The notes under the pieces are model-generated. The model did not search any database. It was not told the DNA's origin and was given only the letters and a program-made list of their open reading frames with translations. Below are positions 1 to 8,335 of a DNA stretch of 64,000 nt, in pieces. The stretch is from Verrucomicrobiia bacterium. Its GTDB lineage: Bacteria; Zixibacteria; MSB-5A5; DSPP01. The DNA lies in the NCBI GenBank assembly GCA_035574275.1, contig DATLYY010000042.1:1-64000 (forward strand), given 5' to 3'. The position numbers were made by a program, and so were the translations under genes. Numbering within the stretch: the stretch's first letter is position 1; each line of letters opens with the position of its first letter.

Positions 1-66
1 ACGCCCCCGCAACCCCTCCAAAACTACTTTCGCTTTGGTCTTGCCATCAAAGACCCGCTTCCGCAT
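1..66 (-). CDS. IS3-family transposase OrfA, N-terminal fragment (cut by window edge)
   Basis: Only the first 22 codons are present. The start is ATG at 66-64, preceded by AAGGAGG nine bases upstream. The visible peptide contains KAKVVLEGLRG, matching the (F)KAKVALEALRG stretch that opens the helix-turn-helix DNA-binding domain of IS3-family OrfA proteins. OrfA normally binds the inverted repeats and, by -1 frameshifting into OrfB, yields the DDE transposase. Whether this copy is intact cannot be seen. The family call rests on a short match and its position just inside a putative IS end. Confidence 0.65.
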   Translation of the reverse strand, partial: MRKRVFDGKTKAKVVLEGLRGR

Positions 67-136
67 CGCTGAATCCTCCTTGTGAATTCAGCCACAATCT
101 ACTCCATTCATCCTACCCTGTCACTAATGGGGAGCA
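1..136 (-). mobile_element. Right-hand end of an IS3-family insertion sequence (partial)
   Basis: Seen: a reverse-strand reading frame starting at 66 resembles IS3 OrfA, with an AAGGAGG ribosome site at 75-81. Read on the minus strand from 136, the tip is TGCTCCCCATTAGTGACAGG, with the terminal TG and the CCCCA..AGTG..ACA pattern of IS150/IS3-group inverted repeats. Downstream of 136 the plus strand runs straight into the FG-GAP frame (VYDYFVGAF), so 136 is the best estimate of the junction. The rest of the element lies outside the window, so neither the other repeat nor a target duplication can be checked. Confidence 0.65.
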
Positions 137-1570
137 GTATATGATTATTTCGTTGGAGCTTTTAACAGCTACGTCCCTTACTACCCACCCACGGGTGCCC
201 AAAGGGTTTATCTTTTTTACGGTAGGAAAAGTGAAGTAGATACAATTCCTGATTTGGTAATAGAACATAAAGCCCAACTGGAATTTCTTGGCGATTTGAA
301 TGGAGACGGAAACAGCGATTACGCAATGCGGGAAACTAATCAAAAGTATCGTATGTCAATTTATTTTGGTGGTAGTGCTTTGGATACCATTCACGATGGC
401 TCTGTAATGGGCGAAATTTTAGATGAATTTTCCGACTGCTACGGTTGCCAAATATCAGCGGGGAAATGGGCTAATCCCACAGACAAGCAAATAGTGGTTG
501 GTACAACACAGCCACGCTATGACAGCTTGCGTTTTTATTTTTACAATGTCCGCGAAGGTGTTATTGATTCGATTCCATTGTTGCGGTGGGATGTCCGAAA
601 AAGATACGGTATTGGAGATCAAAGAATGCAATTCTTGGATGACATCAATGGCGATGGATTTGATGATTTAGCCCACGCATTGCCAGGTGGTACGGATACT
701 TCTATAGGGATAGTAAATATTCATCTTGGGGGAACGTCCCTTGATACTATACCTGATATAATTCTTCGTCCACCGCCAAATTTAACAGGATTGGCAGCCG
801 CTCACTTTGGGGAAAATGTGACGCCAGTTGGTGATTTGAATAATGATGGGTTTTCAGAGTTTGTAGTTGGTGTAGGAAGAACCCCATTTACATACTTTGG
901 CGGTTCACCGTTGGATACTTTGCCCAGGTTCAAACTAGATCGGATTGCCGATCACTTTGTTAATGGTGGTGATATCAATCATGATGGCTACAATGACCTT
1001 TTGGTAGGCCGGGACGACCATCCGCTTACAGGGTCTGTATATGTTTATTTCGGCGGTGTGGCGATGGACAGCGTAATGGATCTTTATATTAGCGAATTTG
1101 ATTTACGTTATCCGTCAGATGGTTTTGGTCAAACGGTTGCTGGATTGGGAGACATTGACGGTGATGGCACCAATGATTTTGCCGTTGGCTCTCGTAACTC
1201 GACCTTTGACGATCAAGACCGAGGCTATCTATACCTTTTCAAAGGATTTTCATCATCTACAGGTTTGGAAGATGCCAACTCGCGTATTCCGCGCGATTTT
1301 GAGCTAATGCAAAATTATCCAAACCCCTTTAATTCTTCCACAGTTATTCAATATTCTCTTTCAAAACGCGCCCAAATATCTATTGAAATTTTGAACATTA
1401 CCGGTCAGCGGGTCAGGGTTTTAGAGGAAAGGGAACACGCCGCCGGTACTTACAAGGTGAATTGGGATGGCAAAGATTTTTTGGGGAAACCGGTTTCCAG
1501 CGGAGTCTATCTTTATCGTTTGAAAGTGGGAGAAGAAGTAACTACAAAAAAGATGATGCTGGTTCGTTAG
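137..1570 (+). pseudogene. FG-GAP/VCBS-repeat secreted surface protein, 5' end removed by IS insertion
   Basis: The frame is open from 128, and coding similarity begins right at the IS junction (VYDYFVGAF). The first usable start is an internal TTG at 254, inside the first repeat, so the gene lacks its signal peptide and start. At least five FG-GAP units with calcium-loop motifs are visible: DLNGDGNSD, DINGDGFDD, DLNNDGFSE, DINHDGYND and DIDGDGTND. The last ~95 residues hold a YPNPFN motif followed by a FlgD-like/type-IX-style sorting domain ending KKMMLVR. Such proteins form extracellular beta-propellers in FCB-group bacteria. Base composition is clearly more AT-rich than its neighbours. It is convergent with the PBP gene, leaving 7 bases between stops. 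An unseen promoter in the IS could still drive a fragment. Confidence 0.75.
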
Positions 1571-1577
1571 GTTTTTC

Positions 1578-3635
1578 TCACCGGTGCTTCTGGCACCGTT
1601 CCGTCGGCACGGTCTTTTCCGTAAAAACCTCCCGAATCGTCTCCGGACAGCGGTCGGTGGCGAGTTGGCCGGTTTCCGGGTCCACGTCCCGGAACAAAAT
1701 GCCGGAGGGAATCTCGAAATCCTTGTAGGGATAATACTGCGTTGCGGCCAGCATAAAGCTGGTCCAAATCGGCAAGGCGTTGGAAGCCCCCGTCTGGTTG
1801 GCGCCGATGGAGGTCTTGTCGTCAAACCCCACCCAGGCGCCCGCCGTTATCTGCGGCGTGTAGCCGATAAACCAGTTGTCGGAAAAATCATCCGTCGTGC
1901 CGGTCTTGCCCGCCGCGGGACGGTCGAACCCCGCCCGCCGCGCCGCGGAGGCGGTGCCGTTGTTAATCACCGAAGTCATCAAATTGACCATGATATACGC
2001 CGTCTGCGGGTTCAAAACCTCCTTGCGCGAAGTGGTCTCGTGCTGTTCCAAAACGTTCCCGTCCTTATCCTCGATTTTCAAAATAAACCGCGGCTCCACT
2101 TTCACCCCGAGGTTCGGAAAAACGGAATACGCCGAAACCATTTCCAACAAATTGCAGTCGGAGGTGCCAATCGCCAGCGAGGGGACGGCCTTGAGCGGCG
2201 AGGTAATTCCCATCTTGCGGGCGTATTCCACCGCCTTTTCCGCCCCGATTTTCTGCATCAGCTTGATGGCAATCAAATTTCGCGACCACGCCAGTCCCCG
2301 GCGCACGGTCATCTCCCCCCAAAACTTGTTGTCCACGTTCTCCGGCCGCCACTCCCCGAATCCGGGGACGTTTATCACAATGGGGGCGTCGAAAAGCCGG
2401 TCGGTCGGCTTGGTTCCCGATTCAATGGCCGCGGTGTACACGAACGGCTTGAAAGCCGACCCCGGCTGGCGGTAGGCCTGCACGGCCCGGTTGAACTTGG
2501 TCAAAACAAAATCCCGCCCGCCGACCAGCCCCAAAATGTTGCCGTTCGAATTGTCGATGGCCACAAAGGCGGCTTGCAGTTGTTTATAGACCCGCTTCTG
2601 GCCGATTTTGATTTTCCCCTCCACCTTGGTCGTCTCCGGCACCAGAATGGTGTAGTTGGGATCCTCCGGCGAATGGGTCAGCTCCATATTCTTCTGCAGC
2701 GAATCGACCCCGGAATTCACCGCCGCCTCGGCCACTTTTTGCAAGGTGGCGTTCAACGTTGTATATATCTTCAGCCCCCGCTCGTAGAGCGCATCCTCCC
2801 CGTAAAAGGTCTCCAGGTATTGCCGCACCATCTCGGTGAAGTACGGCGCCAGCCCCACGTCGTCATGCCCTTCCCCCAGCCCCAGCGGCAGTTGCTTCAA
2901 ACTGTCCGCCTTCTTTTCGGAAAGCTTGCCGTAATTCACCATGTTCCGCAGAACCAGATTCCGCCTTTTCGTGGCCACCTCCGGCTTGCGGAAGGGGTTG
3001 TAGCGCTCCGGCGCCTGCAAAAGCCCCACCAAAAGGGCGCACTCCTCGATTTTCAATTCCTGGGCGTTTTTGCCGAAGTAGGTCTGCGCGGCGGCCTGTA
3101 TGCCGTAGCTCCCCCGCCCGAAGTAATGCTGGTTCAAATACATCTCCAGAATTTCATCCTTGGAATAGGTCCGCTCGATTTTGATGGCGGTCAAAATCTC
3201 CTTGATTTTGCGGGTCAAGGTCTTTTCCCGCGTCAAAAAAAGATTTCGGGATAGCTGCTGGGTCAGCGTCGAAAACCCCTGCGCCCATTCCCCCCGCTGC
3301 AGATTGACCAAAAACGCCTTCGGCACCCGGATTAAATCCACCCCCCAGTGGCTGTAGAAGCGCTTGTCCTCGGTGGAAAGCAGCGCGTCCACCATGTACG
3401 GCGGGATCTCCTTCAGCGGCACCAAAATCCGCCGCTCGCTGTAAAAATCCTTAAGCACCGAGCCGTCGGAGGCAAAAACCCGCGTCACAATGCGCGGCTC
3501 GATGTTGGTCAGCTGCGAAAGGGAGGGGAGCGATTTCTGGTAGTCCCGCACGGTCTGTCCGCCGATTAGAATAAAACCGAAAATCACGAGGGCAAAAACC
3601 ACCAACGATCCGGCTACGAGCTTGCTTTTATTCAT
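1578..3635 (-). CDS. Class A penicillin-binding protein (PBP1A-type, GT51 + transpeptidase)
   Basis: A bifunctional peptidoglycan synthase of about 685 residues, inner-membrane anchored with the catalytic domains in the periplasm. A single membrane segment lies at about residues 7-28. GT51 motifs are STEDKRFYSHWGVD (catalytic Glu), an unusual GFSTLTQQLSRN where most homologues have GGSTITQQ, and EMYLNQHYFGRGSYGI. The transpeptidase shows SAFKPF (active-site Ser), SRN and KTGTTDD. The length is short for the family, with no long C-terminal extension. ATG at 3635 is preferred; a GTG nine bases upstream would add three residues. A TTGACC-N17-TTTATT candidate promoter (minus strand, 3676-3648) lies so close that the leader would be only a few bases. 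It is transcribed divergently from tyrS. Confidence 0.95.
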   Translation of the reverse strand: MNKSKLVAGSLVVFALVIFGFILIGGQTVRDYQKSLPSLSQLTNIEPRIVTRVFASDGSVLKDFYSERRILVPLKEIPPYMVDALLSTEDKRFYSHWGVDLIRVPKAFLVNLQRGEWAQGFSTLTQQLSRNLFLTREKTLTRKIKEILTAIKIERTYSKDEILEMYLNQHYFGRGSYGIQAAAQTYFGKNAQELKIEECALLVGLLQAPERYNPFRKPEVATKRRNLVLRNMVNYGKLSEKKADSLKQLPLGLGEGHDDVGLAPYFTEMVRQYLETFYGEDALYERGLKIYTTLNATLQKVAEAAVNSGVDSLQKNMELTHSPEDPNYTILVPETTKVEGKIKIGQKRVYKQLQAAFVAIDNSNGNILGLVGGRDFVLTKFNRAVQAYRQPGSAFKPFVYTAAIESGTKPTDRLFDAPIVINVPGFGEWRPENVDNKFWGEMTVRRGLAWSRNLIAIKLMQKIGAEKAVEYARKMGITSPLKAVPSLAIGTSDCNLLEMVSAYSVFPNLGVKVEPRFILKIEDKDGNVLEQHETTSRKEVLNPQTAYIMVNLMTSVINNGTASAARRAGFDRPAAGKTGTTDDFSDNWFIGYTPQITAGAWVGFDDKTSIGANQTGASNALPIWTSFMLAATQYYPYKDFEIPSGILFRDVDPETGQLATDRCPETIREVFTEKTVPTERCQKHR

Positions 3636-3813
3636 TCTTCCCACCCGAATAAAGCCGACCTTCCAATCAAGGTCAAGCTTTTATTACTTTTACACCTTTT
3701 GATTATCGGCGTTCGCAGCCGGTTGCTTGTATTGGTTTTTCAGCGCGACGGAAGAGTCCAATCTTCAATTCCCCACTTGCCTTTTTTCCCCAACTCGGTA
3801 ACTTTAATCAAAT

Positions 3814-5067
3814 ATGTTTTTAACGGTTGAAAAACAGCTGGAGATAATCCGGCGGGGGACGGTGGAAATCATCCCCGAAGAGCTGTTGAGAAAAAAGCTG
3901 GAGCGTTCCTACGAGCGGCGCAAGCCCCTGCGCATCAAGCAGGGGTTCGACCCCACCGCGCCGGACATTCACCTGGGGCACACGGTCGGGCTGCGGAAGC
4001 TGAAGCAGTTTCAGGATTTGGGACACCAGATTGTCCTGATTGTCGGCGATTACACGGCCCGCGTCGGCGACCCCTCCGGCCGCTCCGCCACCCGCCCCCA
4101 GCTTTCCGGCAGGGAAGTGGAGGAAAACGCCGCCACCTACCTCGCTCAGTTTTTCAAGGTGCTGGACAAGGGCAAAACCGAGGTGCGCCGAAACGGCGAA
4201 TGGTTTGCCCCGATGAGCTTCGAATACATACTCAAACTCCTGTCCCATTTCACCGTCGCGCGGATGCTGGAGCGGGATGATTTCGAAAAACGCTACAAGG
4301 CCGGCTCCCCCATTTCCGTCCACGAGCTTCTCTATCCCATCATGCAGGCCTACGATTCCGTGGCGATCGAAGCGGATGTCGAAATCGGCGCCACCGAGCA
4401 GAAATTCAACCTCTTGGCCGGGCGGCAGTTGCAGGAGGAATTCGGCCAGGAGCCGCAGGTGATTCTGACCCTGCCGGTTCTGGTTGGCACGGACGGGGTG
4501 AACCGGATGAGCAAATCACTCGGCAACTACATCGGCATTGCCGAGAGTCCGGAAGAGATTTTCGGCAAGACGATGTCCATCCCGGACGGGAAGATTTATC
4601 ATTATTTCGAACTGGCCACCGACCTCCCGGCCTCCGAGCTGGAAAAAATCCGTTCGGCTCTCGAGGAGAAAAGCAAAAACCCGATGGAACTGAAAAAACA
4701 GCTTGGTTTCACCCTCGTCCGGATGTATCACGGCGAGGGGGAGGCCCGGAAAGCGAAAGAAAACTTCGAGCGGGTCTTTTCCAAAAAGGAAATCCCGGAG
4801 GATGTCCCGGTTTTTCCGTTGCCGGCGGGCGCGGACGGCATGCCAATTATCAAATTGTTGACCGAATCCGGGCTGGTGGTCTCCGCCAGCGAGGGGCGGC
4901 GGCTGGTGGAGCAGGGAGCCGTGGAGTTGGACGCCGAACGGGTCTCTGATATCCAGTACAAAGTCCCGGCTCGGTGCTGGCAGGAGCAAAAAATTCTGCG
5001 GGTGGGAAAAAGGCGCTTTTTGCGGCTGATTGAAAACTTGGAGCAGCCCAGGGGGTTGAAGAAATAA
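3814..5067 (+). CDS. tyrS: Tyrosyl-tRNA synthetase
   Basis: Charges tRNA-Tyr in the cytoplasm. It is 417 residues long. The class I signatures are HLGH within [14 protein letters not shown] (about residue 50) and NRMSKSLGN for KMSKS (about residue 230). A C-terminal S4 RNA-binding domain (about 345-410) ends the protein. The N-terminus [15 protein letters not shown] is the form seen in the TyrZ-like branch rather than the E. coli TyrS branch. The start ATG has no obvious Shine-Dalgarno. Its stop codon TAA shares a base with the prfB start (TAATG), which suggests translational coupling and a tyrS-prfB operon. Confidence 0.96.
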   Translation: MFLTVEKQLEIIRRGTVEIIPEELLRKKLERSYERRKPLRIKQGFDPTAPDIHLGHTVGLRKLKQFQDLGHQIVLIVGDYTARVGDPSGRSATRPQLSGREVEENAATYLAQFFKVLDKGKTEVRRNGEWFAPMSFEYILKLLSHFTVARMLERDDFEKRYKAGSPISVHELLYPIMQAYDSVAIEADVEIGATEQKFNLLAGRQLQEEFGQEPQVILTLPVLVGTDGVNRMSKSLGNYIGIAESPEEIFGKTMSIPDGKIYHYFELATDLPASELEKIRSALEEKSKNPMELKKQLGFTLVRMYHGEGEARKAKENFERVFSKKEIPEDVPVFPLPAGADGMPIIKLLTESGLVVSASEGRRLVEQGAVELDAERVSDIQYKVPARCWQEQKILRVGKRRFLRLIENLEQPRGLKK

Positions 5068-6201
5068 TGCCCTCCGTGTACAACCGGACGCTGGTGGACG
5101 TTTCCGGAAAGCTTTCCAAACTGCGGAGCTATCTTTGACCCGGCCAAACGGAAAGAATCGCTGGCGTTGCTCAAAAAGAAAACCGAATCACCCGATTTCT
5201 GGGCCGACCCGGCCGCCGCGCAGAAAATTTTAAAACAGATAAACGCCGAAGAAAAGATGCTTTCCACGCTGGAAAAACTGGAAAAAAAATCCGCCGACTT
5301 GCAGGGATTGCTCGATTTGGCCGCCGAGGAGAAGGACGAGGCCACCCGTACGGAGGCGGAGCGGGAAATCGAGGAACTCTCGCGCGAGCTCTCCGCGTTC
5401 GAACTCTTGACTTTGCTTTCCGGTGAGGATGACGCCAAAAACGCCATTTTGACCATCCATCCGGGCGCCGGCGGCACGGAGTCGCAGGACTGGGCCCAGA
5501 TGCTTTTGCGGATGTACACCCGCTTTCTGGAGCGCCGCGGCTTCAAAGTCGAAATGCTCGACTTTCAGGCCGGGGATGAAGCCGGGATAAAAGACGTTAC
5601 GCTCGAAGTGACCGGTGAGTACGCCTACGGCTTTCTCAAGTCGGAATCGGGCGTCCATCGACTTGTAAGGATTTCTCCTTTCGACGCAAACAAAAGGCGG
5701 CACACCTCCTTTGCCTCCGTGTTCGTCCTGCCGGAAATCGAGGATAAGCTGGAAGTGGAAATCAAGGACGAGGATATCAAGCTGGACACCTTCCGGGCCT
5801 CCGGCGCCGGCGGCCAGCACGTCAACAAGACCTCCTCCGCCGTCCGCATCACCCACCTCCCGACCGGGATCATCGTCCAATGCCAGACGGAGCGCTCCCA
5901 GCATAAAAACCGGGAGTCCGCGATGAAGGTTTTGCGGGCCCGTCTCTATCAGTACCACCGCGAAAAGGAAGAGGCCAAGCTTTCCGAAATGGAAAAAACG
6001 AAAAAGAAAATCGAATGGGGCAGCCAGATCCGCTCCTACGTCTTCCAGCCCTACACGCTGGTGAAAGACCACCGCACGGGATTCGAAACATCCGATGTGG
6101 AGGGTGTGATGGACGGGGAAATCGACAAATTCATAGAGGCGTATTTGTCAAAACCGAACAACCAGCCCATGCTTGAAGAGAAGGAAAATGAGCCCGACTG
6201 A
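5067..6201 (+). CDS. prfB: Peptide chain release factor 2, with programmed +1 frameshift
   Basis: Recognises UGA and UAA stop codons and triggers peptide release. Frame zero starts at ATG 5067 and stops at TGA 5136-5138 after 23 codons. A +1 shift at CTT-TGA-C continues in the frame that ends at 6201, giving about 377 residues. The joined sequence RSYL-DPAKRKESL aligns with the RGYLDYDAKKERL region around the E. coli shift site. RF2 landmarks are present: the SPF anticodon-like tripeptide (VRISPFDANKRRH) and GGQ (GAGGQHVNKTSS). The gene overlaps the downstream aminotransferase start by 14 bases. A start placed after the shift site would lose the conserved N-terminus. Confidence 0.95.
5125..5139 (+). 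promoter_or_regulatory. RF2 autoregulatory frameshift signal
   Basis: Seen: GGAG (5125-5128), one base, TAT, then the slippery codon CTT followed by TGA C. E. coli uses AGGGGG-TAT-CTT-TGA-C; here the internal Shine-Dalgarno-like element is weaker and one base further away, but the TATCTTTGAC core is identical. Known mechanism: low RF2 lets the ribosome pause at UGA and slip +1, so RF2 tunes its own synthesis. Confidence 0.92.
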
Positions 6202-7348
6202 AGTCAAATTATCGCCGACCATAGCCATAGGAACCCGCGCCGCCGAGCTGGCCAGCCAGGGGATCGACGTGATTTCCCTTTCTGCCGGCGAGCCGGACTT
6301 CCCCACCCCTCCCGATGCCTGCGAAGCGGGGATTGCCGCCATACGGGACGGCTTCACCAAATACACCCCGAATAACGGCACCCTGGAACTGCGCAAGGCG
6401 ATTGCCTTGAAGTTGAAAAACGACAACGGACTGGAGTATGCTCCGGATGAAATTCTGGTCTCCAATGGCGCCAAGCAGGCCTTTTTCAATTTGCTCTGGG
6501 CTTTGGTTTCCCCCGGAGATGAGATTTTAATCCCCCAGCCCTACTGGGTCAGCTATCCCGATATGGCCTGTCTCATCGGGGCGGTGGCGCGCTTTGTCCC
6601 CACGCCGAAGGAGAACGGTTTCCGTTTGACGCGCGAAGCACTCGAGGCGGCCTGGACGCCGAAGGCCAAGGTTCTGATTTTGAACTCCCCCTGCAACCCG
6701 ACCGGGGTGGTCTATTCCCAGCGGGAGCTTGATTCCTTTGCTTCCTTTTTGACCGAGAAAAAAATCTGGGCCATCTCGGATGAAATCTACGAGAAGATTG
6801 CCTACACCTCCAACGCCGGCTCTTCCATCGCCCGCTCGCCGAAAATGAAGGAGCAAACGGTCGTGGTGAACGGATTTTCCAAGGCGTACGCCATGACCGG
6901 CTGGCGGTTGGGATACGCCGCCGGGCCGAAGGACGTGATTCAAAAGGCCTCCGCCATCCAGAGTCACATCACCACCAACGCCTCCTCCATCTCCCAAAAA
7001 GCCGGCGTGGGGGCTTTGAAAGGGGATCAAAAAGTGCAGGCGGAGATGGCCAAGGAATTCAAAGCCCGGCGGGATTACCTGGTGGAGGCGTTGCGCAGGG
7101 CCCCCAAGCTTTCATTCCCGGTGCCGGAGGGGGCCTTTTATCTCTGGATGGATGTTTCGGCCTATCTGGGAGGAAAAATCGCCGATTCCATCGAGCTTTG
7201 CCGGTATTTGCTGGAAAAACACAACGTTGCCCTGGTCCCCGGCGAAGCGTTCGGCTCCCCCGGCTATGTCCGGCTGGCCTACGCCATTCAGCAGGGGCGG
7301 CTGGAGGAAGGGGTGCGCCGAATCATCTCCGGACTTTCGGCGCTTTAA
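6188..7348 (+). CDS. Class I PLP-dependent aminotransferase, probable aspartate aminotransferase
   Basis: Fold-type I transaminase of 386 residues, cytosolic, most like the AspB/AspC-1b group that transfers the amino group of aspartate to 2-oxoglutarate. Seen: SAGEPDFPTP near the N-terminus, NSPCNPTG (PLP/substrate loop), SDEIYEKI, the PLP-lysine segment NGFSKAYAMTGWRLGY, and the C-terminal VRLAYA substrate-arginine region. ATG 6188 has AAGGA four bases upstream. An upstream start at 6173 would add five residues with no better site. The frame overlaps the end of prfB by 14 bases, so it is probably co-transcribed. Exact substrate is inferred from family only. Confidence 0.88.
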   Translation: MSPTEVKLSPTIAIGTRAAELASQGIDVISLSAGEPDFPTPPDACEAGIAAIRDGFTKYTPNNGTLELRKAIALKLKNDNGLEYAPDEILVSNGAKQAFFNLLWALVSPGDEILIPQPYWVSYPDMACLIGAVARFVPTPKENGFRLTREALEAAWTPKAKVLILNSPCNPTGVVYSQRELDSFASFLTEKKIWAISDEIYEKIAYTSNAGSSIARSPKMKEQTVVVNGFSKAYAMTGWRLGYAAGPKDVIQKASAIQSHITTNASSISQKAGVGALKGDQKVQAEMAKEFKARRDYLVEALRRAPKLSFPVPEGAFYLWMDVSAYLGGKIADSIELCRYLLEKHNVALVPGEAFGSPGYVRLAYAIQQGRLEEGVRRIISGLSAL

Positions 7349-7366
7349 GGGGTAAGAAAAAGAACT

Positions 7367-7666
7367 ATGCCGACCTACGAATACGAATGCAACACCTGCC
7401 GGTACGCCTTCGAGGCGTTTCAGGGGATTTCCGAATCACCGCTTGCCGAATGCCCCCGCTGCAAGGGGCCGGTGAAGCGGAAAATCTCCGGCGGCGCCGG
7501 GCTGCTCTTCAAGGGGAAGGGTTTTTACATCACCGACTACCGCAGCGAGAACTACAAGAAAAAAGCGGCCGAAGAGAAGCCGAAAAGCGAAAATTCCAAG
7601 GAAAAAAAAGAGGCGAACAAGCCGAAATCGGAAACCGCCAAACCGCCCAAGCCGCCGGCCGAATAA
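7367..7666 (+). CDS. FmdB-family zinc-ribbon protein
   Basis: 99 residues. The first ~45 form the FmdB/CxxC_SSSS zinc ribbon: MPTYEYEC, CNTC and CPRC are visible, followed by KRKISGGAGLLFKGKGFY, the usual end of the domain. The remaining ~50 residues are a low-complexity Lys/Glu/Pro tail that is probably disordered. The family was named for a putative regulator of formamidase, but the function is not firmly known. It sits 18 bases after the aminotransferase and two bases before the NYN nuclease, so the three are likely one transcript. Confidence 0.9.
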   Translation: MPTYEYECNTCRYAFEAFQGISESPLAECPRCKGPVKRKISGGAGLLFKGKGFYITDYRSENYKKKAAEEKPKSENSKEKKEANKPKSETAKPPKPPAE

Positions 7667-7668
7667 AA

Positions 7669-8172
7669 ATGGTTGTTGTGGACGGCTATAACTTGATTGG
7701 CGGGGAGGCCGGAGTTCTGTCCGGCCTTTCGCTTGAAAGGGAGCGGGAGGGGCTGATTCACCGTCTGGAGCAGTTGTCCGCCGTGACGGGGGAGCGGTTT
7801 TTGATCGTGTTTGATGGCGCCGCAAAGCCGGACAACAACGCCCGGAACGCCAAAAACTCAAGCGGGAAACACCCGGTCGCGGTGGCCTTCAGTAAACCCG
7901 GTGAGTCCGCCGACGACTGGATTGTCAAATATTTTTCCCGCCGGGCCGGCAAATCCGCTCGATTGATCACGCGCGACCGGAAGCTGGCAGATAAGGTGCG
8001 GAAGCTGGGGTTTGCGGTGGAAGCGGATTTGCGCGGGCCGGAATCCCGCGCCGAAGGTTGTCTCTCCCAAGTGCTTATCCCTTCCATGGCCGGCGGGGGT
8101 CTCTTTTCCTCCCTTTCCCGCCAAAGCCGCGAGGCGCTGGCGCAGGCCCGCAAGAAGGCAAAAAAACAATAA
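7669..8172 (+). CDS. YacP/Rae1-like NYN (PIN-fold) ribonuclease
   Basis: 167 residues. The N-terminal VVDGYNLIGG is the signature of NYN-domain nucleases of the YacP group; further acidic positions occur in ADDWIVKYF and TRDRKLADKVRKLGF, which places the Asp residues of the metal site in the expected order. Characterised Bacillus Rae1/YacP cleaves mRNA in the ribosomal A site, so an RNase role in the cytoplasm is likely but not shown here. The C-terminus is basic (ARKKAKKQ). The start ATG lies two bases after the FmdB stop, consistent with coupled translation. Confidence 0.82.
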   Translation: MVVVDGYNLIGGEAGVLSGLSLEREREGLIHRLEQLSAVTGERFLIVFDGAAKPDNNARNAKNSSGKHPVAVAFSKPGESADDWIVKYFSRRAGKSARLITRDRKLADKVRKLGFAVEADLRGPESRAEGCLSQVLIPSMAGGGLFSSLSRQSREALAQARKKAKKQ

Positions 8173-8246
8173 AAAATACGGTCTTTTCGGGCTGGAACGC
8201 TTGACGGAAATCAAGTGTTTTAACCGGCGGAAAGGGGTTGTTTTGA

Positions 8247-8275
8247 TTGACATTTGGTTTGGCGGTCGATATACT
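8247..8275 (+). promoter_or_regulatory. Sigma-70-type promoter for the LeuA-family gene
   Basis: TTGACA at 8247-8252 and TATACT at 8270-8275, with a 17-base spacer. Predicted start of transcription is near 8282, leaving a leader of about 54 bases before ATG 8336. Confidence 0.8.
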
Positions 8276-8335
8276 GAATAGAGGATTTGAATTGACGTTT
8301 TGGCTGGCCATAAAAAATACAACGAGCGAGGATCT

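Noticed and set aside
1584-3254. Long open frame antisense to the penicillin-binding protein gene
   Set aside because: Arg/His/Gly-rich product with no family features; it arises from GC-rich codon bias on the opposite strand of a clear PBP gene.
5136-5138. TGA in prfB as a disabling frameshift
   Set aside because: The CTT-TGA-C context and upstream GGAG are the known programmed RF2 signal.
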